From contig CM075671.1 of NCBI GenBank assembly GCA_037962975.1, forward strand, positions 11,517,001 through 11,581,000: DNA of 64,000 bases, in the 5' to 3' direction. Source of the stretch: Clitoria ternatea. Lineage: Eukaryota > Streptophyta > Magnoliopsida > Fabales > Fabaceae. The notes under the pieces were generated by a model that saw only the letters and a program-made list of their open reading frames with translations, made no database searches and was not told where the DNA came from. Within the stretch, counting starts at the first letter, position 1. Each line of letters begins with the position of its first letter. Positions 49,576 through 59,667 of the stretch are shown here, piece by piece. A program made the translations under genes and the position numbers.

Positions 49576-51946
49576 TATAACATCCTTGATTTTTAAAAAT
49601 TTTTAATAAATCAAGTAAATTTTTCGCAAATAATTTAAATTTCCAAACAGAGATCGGATTCAGCCATTAAAAGTATCGATTTTACATCAATCCGACTGAC
49701 CCATTGAAATGCGAATAAATACAAATAAACTTTTCATAAATAATTTCATGATTAAAACGAAAATTTGTATTAATAATATCATTGTCACTTTACAAAATCC
49801 GACCGGCCATTTTATAATACAAAAAGTACATCACTCGGTAATCACAAGAGCCGGCCAAGGCTTCTACTCAAGTTACTATGTACACTATGTATTGTGCATA
49901 CTAATACATAATGCTTCAGTCGGTCGAGTGACTTCAAGTGCCATCACTGTGTCCTCTATCCACTGTAAAAATAATAAGTAGGGGGTGAGCATAAACATAT
50001 TAAATAATAGTTATTGAATTGGATTAAAAGTCCAATCCATAACTATACAAATAACATATACCGAGCTATATGAAATAACCTAAGCAGTATGCTATTCTCA
50101 ACTACATATATATCAATGCACACAGGTACTCACTCGGATAAACCCATTATTAAATCTTTTAATTGTGTTGCAACACTGGCTCCCCGAGCCATAACTCAGC
50201 TCTCAGCTGACCGGCCGTTTTACTGGTACCAAACCGTTTACACCCAATGTGACACCATCACTTCTCAGAGACAACGGTGAGTGCTACGGGCCAACCGTTT
50301 CCACCCTTATGTGACACCATCACTTTTCAGTGACAACGGTGAGTGCCACGGGCCAAAATGCCATCACACATGCATCTCAAGCATATATATAGATATCATG
50401 AAAAATTCATGAATCATCATCCATTTCATCATCATCAATCTCATATTAATATCAGCAATATGAATGGAAATTATGAAAACATAAAACGTCATATAATCGG
50501 AGTCTGATACAATAATGCATGCACATATCACATATACACAAAATAATACCCCATATTCATTCATAAACTATCTATTTGAAATGTAACGCTCCCCCTACCT
50601 GGAATAAAGAGTTCTTGTAGCTCTTAAAGTTATATTCCAATTCACAGCTTGTAAATTCCAACTGGAATTTCAGTTTCGTGCCAGTTCAGAGATTTCTTCG
50701 TAAAGAGAAGAAATGGAATTTGATTCCTTCTTCGTTAATGGCTTTTAACAAAAGTTTGAAGAGAAAGATTGTGGATGATGTTTTTCACTTTCTAAAAGTC
50801 TTTTATTGATCTAACAGTAGTTGATATTTATATTGTCCATGTAAAAGAGACGTGAACAATAAAAAGATCTCTGCTGTACGTTTTCTTTAGATGATGAATA
50901 AGGAATAAGCATTTAATGAAAAGGGACAGCACATAAGAAAGGGTCCCATACTTAGAAAATATCTTGAAAAATGAAGTTGCTAGAAAGTAGAAGAATAGAT
51001 TGACGTGTAAAGCTTCAGTAACTAAAATAATCGTTAATTCCAACTCGGTTTTTAGTATATTCCGACTCGGTTTCAGCCTTCTGGGCATATCTTTCCGAGA
51101 AGGTTTATCACAGCCCCTATCCGCTCAGAATTTCTTCATTCGGAGGAAAGGTTCCATCCCATGGAACACTCGGCTTTCTTTCCTTGGAAGTATCCCACAC
51201 AATAGTATCGCATTCAAACATACCCGGGTATAGTTATGTCCGAGTCAATCTTCTGCTTACATCACTCGGAAATCTTCCATCTAAATCACTCGGAATTTGA
51301 AGTCAACTCTCTCTCTCGGAAGTCTTTCCATTCAAACGAATCACTCGGGGTCAAGGACAATTCCGAAGACAAACCCGAGTACAAGTTTTTGGTCATTATT
51401 AAATATCGACTCGATCATAAATTTAACGAAGTTCACAACTCGGTTACTAACCACTCGGATATTTACTTTCCTCGAAAATTGTTCACTCAGAACTATTCAT
51501 TTAGAAACACACTCATTCGATATATCCTATTCGGTGCCACGTTATTCAGAAATTAATAATTTCTCACTTAACACCTTTCCATTTGGAATAGTCTCACTCG
51601 GTATCATTCCACTCAGAAATGTCGTGCTCAGAGACATTTCACTGGGAAAGTCTCAATTCGGAGGTACTCCACTCGGAACCGTTTCACTCGGATTTCCTTA
51701 TTCGAAAGTGTCTCATTCGGACACTATTTTCTTAACTTAGAAATAATTTGCCTAATGATGTTTCACTCGAAAACATCTTAATTCCATTTGGAAATAGCTT
51801 CCTCGGTCTTAATTCACTCGGTATCGCACCATATTCACTCAGAATATCATATTTCAAACAACATTCACTCAGAATTTCATTCAGAATTTCTCCATTAATC
51901 CTTAATGAATGAATTTTCTAAATATTACAAAATTTGGGATGTTACA
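49576..51946 (-). repeat. Chromovirus 5' LTR
   Basis: On the plus strand TATAACATCC...GGGATGTTACA, 2,371 bp. Open frames inside it mirror those in the other LTR and have no protein features. The outer ends of the two LTRs show no matching 5-bp TSD (AGAAA versus GCAAT). Confidence 0.9.
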
Positions 51947-52398
51947 GCAATGACAATGACGATGAGAAGGTAATGACAGCTAGCGGTGAAATGAGGCAAA
52001 AGAAAGAGTAAGGCTCGAAGATTGAGAAAGACGATGATAAGGAGGAAGAGAATAAGAAATAGAGGTCTCAATGACGCCTCCTAAGTTTTTATTAAGTTTC
52101 AGTTAAGTCCTCTAAGTTTTTATGTAGTCTTAGTTGGATCTCCTAAATTTATAAAATCATGTTTCTTTACAAAACGACATCATTTTAACCAAGTCCAATT
52201 AGTATGTCACTTTACATCCACATGTCATGTAAAACGATGTGGTTTTTTTAACTTTCTCAACGAAGTTAGATGGAAAGTAACATAAGGAACCTAATTAAAA
52301 CTTTTTTGAAACTTAGGAGACTTAATTGACAAAAAAAACACTTAGGGGACTAAAGTGAGAAAACATGAAACATAGGAGATCAAAATAAGTATTTAGCC

Positions 52399-52457
52399 TA
52401 AAATAAATAAATAATCAAATAAATAAATAATTTAGATTAAATTAACAACAATCTTTT
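52399..52457. other. AT-rich spacer
   Basis: Short spacer rich in AAATAAATAAAT between the Mutator-like right end and the next LTR. Confidence 0.6.
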
Positions 52458-53897
52458 TGATGGTTTAAAGCAGATTTAAAAGGAGGGTTGAATAAGTCTT
52501 TGACTCCTTTTTACATAATTTGAAACTTTAGAGCGCAAACAATCAGACTTTTGTAGCAGACTTGTTAAAAGTAAGGAAAGAGAGAATAAACATAAGAAAT
52601 TTATACTAGTTCACTTCTAATGCAGAAGCTACATACAGTCCCTTTAAACTAGAAAGATTTCTACAATTGTAAAAACCCATTTTACAATTTTAGCACCAGA
52701 CCGTGCCACAAGTATTCTTGACTCCAACCACTTCTAGCTTAAAATTCAAGGATTCTTTCAATAAGCCACTTCTGGCTCAAACCTAAGTATTCTTTCAAAA
52801 GCCTCTTCAGGCTAAAACTGTTTCCCACAAAAACTAAAGAATAACAACACACCAGATTTTTACGCAAATACAAATTTAAAAGATGGATTATGTTTGGTGT
52901 TTCTGAGAATTTAGTGTATAAAAAGATACAAGTAATAAGTAGACACACTAAATAAGAAAGCAAAAGACCAAGGTCTGCTAGATACAAAACAACAAATAAG
53001 GTCTTTGCTTAAGACTATGAGAGAAGAGAGTTTTGTAAACTAATTACAATATTTTCTTTGAATGACTCAAATTCTCTATTCAATTTTTGAATTTCTTCAC
53101 ATTTATAGATCACTCAAAAGTAACCGTTTGATAATCTGATGAGGACTCATAGCCGTTGTAAATTCATTGGTGAAGCTTCAACAGTTGTGAACATCATACC
53201 TTAAAGAATGTGATGAGAGGGCAAAAGGTCTGGTGTGGAGGTATCATTAGAGCTTGCACCAAAATAGAGTTCCTTGAGACTTTCAGAGTAAAAGTCCTTT
53301 TGTTGACTTTTTTTCTTTTAATTATAACACGTAGAGTATGTAAAGTATAAGTGGTTGAACTTTTACAACTTCTTGACACATCAGCTGATTGCTATCATAT
53401 TTTTCGAGTTGCGCAAAGTAGCTACATTGGTTTCTTCACAAGAGTTTTGGCCGCTTTACTGTTTTGTCTTCTTTCCTCTTTTGATGATAGGTGTAGTTTT
53501 TCTTGATACGCACACAACTCACAACATCATCAAACAGGATTTTGAACGTTGGTTATTGTAAGCTTGAAATGAAGTTCTTGTTGCTTCAAAAGTCTGAGGT
53601 TTGATTGGTACTCCAAAGTTCTAAGTGAACTTAAATCAGATTGTTTTTGAATAAAGTCTAGAATCAGTCTTTTCTTGAAATTTCTTGTATGACTCAATTC
53701 AGATTTTTGTTTTGATGGACTCTTATTTCATTTGTAATTTGTGTGCTTATTTATATCCTGAAATACTTAATTAAACTAGTTAGATAACATATGACTAGGC
53801 TTCACTTTACTTTGAATGTCTTGATGTGTGTTATTAACAAATTTTGGGATCTAGTTAATTGATAATTTTCTTTTATAAAGCAGACTTGATTCCAACA
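52458..53897 (-). mobile_element. Solo LTR, copia-type
   Basis: Plus-strand ends TGATGG and TCCAACA; on the minus strand it opens TGTTGGAATC, the common start of copia LTRs. Flanks CTTTT (52453-52457) and CTTTC (53898-53902) are a one-mismatch TSD. At 1,440 bp it would fit a SIRE/Maximus-size LTR, but that lineage call is only a guess. No gag or pol; the frames here are unremarkable. Confidence 0.6.
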
Positions 53898-54479
53898 CTT
53901 TCAATAATAAATTTAACCATACAATCTTCTTCACGACGACAACAGTTGGCAAATAGTACTAACATTTGTGGAAAAAAATATACAATTATAAAAGTAATAC
54001 AATTCTGTTATAACTAGAATATGAAATTTTTGTTATATTCTTATAAGGCATAACAATAACAATAGGTGAAATAAGTAAAACTAATTAAATTTGTTGTTAA
54101 AAACAATAATTATTTGCAAAAACTTTAATGTAGAACATTCTATAAAAAAATAAAAATATAGAAAAATAAACAAAGATAATTATAAATGTAGAACATAGAA
54201 ACAAGAAAAAAGCATAATAAAAACTAGATAAATAAGAGAAGCTGAATCAAACAAATGATAAAAGCATAAACATATAAGTAATAAAAAAAGTACAAGAGCA
54301 TAAATGAACAAAAGCAAACACAAATAAAGAAGGAATAAAAAACAAAGCAGAAATAAAGGCACCAAAAGCAAAAATAGAAACAATAGCACTAGAAAATGAA
54401 ACAACAATAGCAAAAAACAAACATAAGCAACTAGAAAATGAAACAGCAACAACAAAAACATAACAGAAGAAGCAGAAAA
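53898..54479. other. A-rich low-complexity spacer
   Basis: From about 54100 the plus strand is dominated by A with AAAGCAAA and GAAACAACAA themes. The minus-strand leucine-rich frame at 54180-54461 is produced by this composition. Confidence 0.7.
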
Positions 54480-57257
54480 TGTGACGTCCTACGTCATTTT
54501 CGTGTTTAATGATTAATTAAGTTCTAATTCAAAATAATATTTATTTTATTTATTTATTTTTTTATTAAACATGCTTAAAATAATAAATAGAAATAAAATA
54601 AATAAATCAAAGAATAAAATGGAATTGATTAAATGAAGAAAAATAAGAAAAAATTGAATCAGGGGCCACTCGCTTGAGCGAGGCCCTGACTCGCTTAAGC
54701 GAGATCAGAAACTTTCGCTTGGGCGAGTCCCTACGCGCTCGGGCGAGTTCCGTAATTCAATCCTAGGCGAGTCATAACTGCGCTTGAGTGAGAGAGAGAG
54801 TTCATACGCATCAGGTCCTCATTTCGCTTGAGCGAGAATGTCTCGCTTGAGCAAAATCACTCTAGAATCTAAACTTCCCTCAGTCGCTTTGGCGAATAAC
54901 TTTCGCTTGAGCGAAACTGACCCAGAACCTATTCCTATAGCCCTCGCTCGAGCGAAGCTCCACCTGCTCGGGCGAAAATCTTCCAGTAACTACATTCACC
55001 CTCGCTTGAGCGAGATTTGGCCAGAGACTATACTACTAACACAGAGCACTCTCGCTTGAGCGGGAATGCACCTCGCTTGAGCGAGTTATGCAGTATGCTC
55101 AAGGAACTTGAAGATTTCCACACAATCTAACAGAACTAAACCTTCCATATGCACATCCCAACCTGTACTTAGAATTAATCCCAATCCAATTTACTCATCA
55201 ATTTCATTTCTACTTTATTCCATGCATTACTATCATCTAAAGACTAATAATGCATACACAATTTACATCATAACCATTAAGTAGTAAGCAATCTACACAT
55301 AATTGGCATTATTCCACCTTCACAAGAATAACAAGAACTATCCATGGTAATTCATCATCTCCCTAGAATATTAGCTCATGCCAATATGCACCCAATTCAT
55401 GGAAACTAACATCACCATTAGTACCTCATCATCATGAATTCACATCTTCATCATTCAACATATCAATTCTAGCTCACTACTTATCACAATCATTCACAAT
55501 TCAATTGGTTCATATTATACCTAATCCATCACACATAAGAAACATGTAAGTATAACATACATAAAATACAATACACATTGTATACATAACACACATTACA
55601 CATGCCACTCATCATTATATTCAAAATTCACTTCACTCTTTGGCATCAATTCTCCGCTTGGCGCACCTCCGGGGCTTCAACCTCTTCCCTGTCACTAGTT
55701 ACTAAATTAAAAGAAAAGCAAGGGTGAGTGTTTGGTATCATAATTAATCTAGAATGGTAATTTAAGAACGAAATACATAACTACTACATTATGCAATTAA
55801 CTTCCCTTTTTCTTTATCCACCATTTATACTTACAGATTCCTAACTTCATTCAAGTTTCAACATCATCAAAGTATAATTCACAACCAACAACGCAATCAA
55901 ACATATCCACATCATCACATAATGCCAACAATCTCATCAAATAGCACAACTGACTCTCACATCAATTCGACGCCTAGTATCCGGATACTAAAGGATCGGC
56001 CTTCAGCTGGGGGTCCTACTTGACACCCCGTGAACCCTGCTTGGTCCACCGAGTCCTACTTGACTCTCCACCTCAACCACTGGGTCCTACTTGACCACTG
56101 GGTAGCTCAACTGGGTACAAAAACCACGGGAGCCAGAAACGAGGGGCTATCCATACCGTCGGCCGTCCCACACCACATAATCATACATGTATATATATCA
56201 CATCCTCATATCATATATCAAGTGACCATCAACAACAGATCATACTCATCAAATGGGCAACTTACTTGTCAGACCCGCCATCACAACGCCACTATACATA
56301 TCGATTTATCACAATATAAAACACTTTAATCTCATAATCACCATAAACCATATACAATTCACATTCATGTATACACGCACATACAACTTTCATCTAGTAA
56401 TATTTCTTACCATTTTAATATTTAGTTCGACGACCCGAACCCAAAATACGCACCTATTCTAATTAATTATAACCCGAATACCCCCTTACCTCGATTCCAA
56501 GCTTCGACGATTTGTTCTTGATGCCGGTTGCGCCCTCTGAGCGCTGGGTTCAAGGTTCTACTTCCGAATCCAACACCTGCTTTGCTACTCGGTCTTCTGA
56601 CATTCATTTCGCTACCTACGGAGGTCAAAACACAAAACCCCTTAACGATATACTACTCTCATTGCTCTAAAAACCATTTTTAAGCTCTCATGCACTAAAG
56701 GAGTGGAAAACGGAACCTTACCCCGCCATGCATGACCATTCGGTTAGGGAGTGAAAATGAAGAGGGGAGAGATAACTCAATTCAAAGGGTCCATTGTACT
56801 CACCTCGAAGCCACGATCTCAAAAACGTGGTTACTTTAAAGTTTCGACGCGAAACGATTCCCCCATTGGAAGCACCAAGTTCACGGCAATGGTGAGGAAG
56901 AAGAAGAGGAGGAAACTGGCGTGAGAATGAGGAAGAAGATGATGGAATTTGATATTTTAAGACCCAGGGGCAGAATGGTCATTTTCCTATTTCTTTTATG
57001 TTTCTCCTTTAAAGTTTTAATTAAACTTTTACTTTTTACCCATATCGGTAACTTCTAAATTTACCTCCTTCTAATTTCACCTCATTTAACCCTTCTGTAA
57101 TTAATCAATTAAATAAATTTATTTATTTCCACAATCTTTAATTATTTGTAATTGTATTTATATTAATAATGATTCCCAAAATCTCAAATAAATCTTAAGG
57201 GCAATTATTATTATTTTCCGCCAATCAAAATTTTAGTAAAATATTAGGGATGTTACA
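54480..57257 (-). repeat. 3' LTR of the second chromovirus
   Basis: Plus-strand TGTGACGTCC...GGGATGTTACA, 2,778 bp. It shares long blocks with the solo LTR at 12510-15691. Its left third is filled with a palindromic motif array (54660-55090). The frames at 54838, 56030 and 56253 have no protein features. Confidence 0.85.
54660..55090. repeat. Array of CTCGCTTGAGCGAG palindromes
   Basis: About fifteen variants of the 12-14 bp palindrome CTCGCTTGAGCGAG, some decayed to CGCTCGGGCGAG or CGCTTGGGCGAG, spaced 15-45 bp. A few copies also occur at 12930-13020 in the related solo LTR. Confidence 0.9.
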
Positions 57258-57271
57258 TCCACCCCCCCTAA
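57258..57271 (-). promoter_or_regulatory. Polypurine tract of the second chromovirus
   Basis: Minus-strand TAGGGGGGGTGGA next to the 3' LTR. Confidence 0.85.
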
Positions 57272-57302
57272 AAAGGGATTTCGTCCCCGAAATCAACGTA
57301 CC

Positions 57303-59667
57303 TTATCGGAAAAGATCGGGGTACAACCGCCTCATGTCTGATTCCAACTCCCATGTATAGGTTATTCCATTTAGATTTTGCCACTTCACTTTTACCAATG
57401 GTACTTCCTTATTTCTTAGCCGTTTAGTTTGGTATTCTTCAATGCAAATGAGTGCTACTTCCACCGTCAAGTCCTCTTTTAATTCGATAGAATCTGCCAG
57501 TACAATCATAGAATCACAAGGAATGTACGCTTGAAGCTGTGACACATGAAACACATTGTGGATATTAGTTAACGATTAGGGAAGATCCAATCGGTAAGCG
57601 ACATCACCAATCCTCTCCAAAATCTGATATGACCCAATGTATCTCGGGTTAAGCTTATGACTCTTCAGTATCCGACCTACACCTTTGGTAGGTGAAACCT
57701 TCAGAAATACCCAATCTCCCACCTGAAACTCAAGTGGCCTATGACGATTATCATAGTAACTTTTCTGTCGATCCTGGGCAATCTTCATTTTCTCTCGAAT
57801 CAAGGTAACTTGTTCATTCATTTCTTGAATTAATTCGGGACCTAAATGGATAGCATCACCATTTTCATCCCAACATAAAGGCGTACGACACCTTTTACCA
57901 TACAAAGCTTCATATGGAGCCATACCAATGCTACTATGATAGCTGTTGTTATAAGCGAATTCTACCAATGGCAAGTATCTTTCCCATGAGCCACCTTGCT
58001 CCAATACACAGGCTCTAAGCATATCCTCTAAAGTCTTAATTGTACGCTCAAATTAGCCATCGGTTTGAGGATGATAAGCCGAACTCAATCTTAGCTTAGT
58101 AATCAATTCCTGCTGTAAACTTCCCTAGAATCTGGAAGTAAATCAGGGATTACGGTCTGAAATAATACTTGAAGCCACGCCATACAACCGTACAATTTCA
58201 GTGATGTATAATCTAGTCAATCGGTCCAATGACCATTTCATGTTCATAGCCAGAAAGTGAGCACTCTTGGTTAATCTGTCTACAATTACCCAGATTGCAT
58301 TACATCCAGAACGGGTCCGAGGTAACCCAGATACAAAATCCATCATAATGCTCTCCCACTTCCAGATTGGAATCTCAAGTGGTTGGAGCAATCCAGGAGG
58401 TCTCTGGTGTTCAACCTTACATTTCTGGCACACTACACAAGATCTTACATACTCTGTGATCGCTCGTTTCATGCCTGGCCACCAGAACTCTCTTTTCAAG
58501 TCATGGTACATTTTTGTAACACTAGGGTGAATGCTTAAAGAACTTTTATGTTCCTCTGACAACACGGCTTGCCTGAAATTACCTTTTGTAGGCACCATAA
58601 CTCAGTTTTTGAACCACTAGATTCCATCGTGGCCTTTGGTTAATTTCATATCTTTACCTCTTGCTTGAGTGTCAAGCAATTCCAGCAACTCTTTGTTGTC
58701 CTCTTGTGCCACAGCTAAAGATTCCAGAAATTCATTGGAGATCTTCAGCATCCCAACTATCATTTGATCCGGGGCGTTCATAATAAACCCAATATTCATA
58801 TCACAAAAGCTTTCCAGTAATTCTTGTTCTTTGCCCATCAAGAAGGCTGCATGTAATACCTTTCTACTTAAGGCATCAGCCACCACATTTGCTTTTCTAG
58901 GATGGTACCTCAAATCAAAATCATAATCCTTTAGGTATTCCACCCATCTCCTTTGTCTTATGTTTAATTCTTTCTTATCAAACAAGTATTTCAAGCTCTT
59001 GTGGTCACTAAATACCACAAAGCGAGAACCATATAAATAATGGCGCCAGATCTTTAATGCAAATACTACCACCGCAAGCTTAAGATCATGAGTAGGGTAA
59101 TTCTGTTCGTGCGGTCTCAATTGCCTTGAGGCATAGGCAATCACCCTGTCATCCTGCATCATAACACATCCCAAACCAAACTTAGATGCATCACAATACA
59201 CCACAAATTCTTTCGTCACATCCGGTAGTGCAAGTACAAGTGTAGTAGTTAAACACCGTTTGAGAGTTTGGAAAATTAATTCACACTTGTCTGACCATAC
59301 AAATGGATTCTCCTTTCTCTTCAATCGAGTCAAAGGAAGCGCAATGCAAGAAAATCCTTTAATAAAGCGGCTTTAGTAGCCAGCCAATCCCAGGAAACTT
59401 CTAATTTCAGTCACCGACCTAGGCCTCTCCCAAGCCATAATCGCTTCAATTTTGGATGGATCAACAGATACGCCATCCTGGGAAATCACATGTCCCAAGA
59501 ATTGGACATTTCCTTCCCAGAAATCACACTTTGACAATTTAGCATATAGCCGCTTTTCCCGCAACACCTACAAAACAATTTAGAGATGTTGTGCATGCTC
59601 CTCAATAGACTTCGAATACACCAATATATCATCGATGAACACTACTACAAATTGATCCAAGTATAGT
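57303..59667 (-). pseudogene. Chromovirus pol: partial RT, RNase H, integrase, chromodomain-like tail
   Basis: One continuous frame (all open pieces share phase). From the right: end of reverse transcriptase (LDQFVVVF, then VQFLGHVIS and FLGLAGY), RNase H (YCDASKFGLG, SDHKSLKYL), integrase zinc finger and core (MDFVSGLPRTRSG), and the tail WELESDMRRLYPDLF, a chromodomain-like ending. Stops within the frame lie at 57576, 58053, 58125, 58143, 58602, 58617, 59373, 59568 and 59580 (lowest base). No frameshift is needed. The integrase Asp block is interrupted by stops, so it is inactive. Confidence 0.9.

Larger units (their letters stand above)
42660..51946 (-). mobile_element. Ty3/gypsy chromovirus, nearly complete, non-functional
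   Basis: Two direct LTRs (42660-44922 and 49576-51946), a primer-binding site, a single gag-pol frame and a polypurine tract, all on the minus strand. Domain order Gag, protease, reverse transcriptase, RNase H, integrase defines Ty3/gypsy; the C-terminal chromodomain-like tail and long LTRs suggest the chromovirus Tekay/Del lineage (inference). The LTR pair is closely similar by eye apart from a ~110-bp deletion in the left copy, so this is among the younger insertions in the window. Eight in-frame stops inactivate it. Confidence 0.9.
37279..52398. mobile_element. Mutator-like element with long inverted arms, greatly expanded by insertions
   Basis: About 300 bp at 37279-37575 (ATTAAATACCTATTTTGGTC...) recur as the reverse complement at about 52080-52398 (...AATAAGTATTTAGCC). 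Shared blocks include GTTACTTTCCATC.AACT, TTTTACATG.CATGTGGA and AAAGAAACATGATTT. The arms differ at roughly a sixth of positions. Flanks GTAAATAAA and TAAAATAAA may be a decayed 9-bp TSD. The original interior is what is left after removing the LTR at 37962-42098, the Cassandra-like LTR and the chromovirus; it has no transposase. Confidence 0.7.
54480..59667 (-). mobile_element. Second Ty3/gypsy chromovirus, 5' half missing
   Basis: Has a 3' LTR (54480-57257), polypurine tract and the 3' two thirds of pol on the minus strand. It stops inside the reverse transcriptase at 59667, where another LTR begins; protease, gag, primer-binding site and 5' LTR are absent from the window. Integrase and the C-terminal tail resemble those of the element at 42660-51946 but are clearly a different family with an unrelated-looking LTR. 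Confidence 0.85.

Noticed and set aside
51297..51740. 147-aa frame
   Set aside because: Translation of the CACTCGGAA motif cluster; the same region in the other LTR is broken into shorter frames.
54180..54461. Leucine/phenylalanine-rich 93-aa frame resembling a membrane protein
   Set aside because: Result of the A-rich plus strand; low complexity, no start context or homology.
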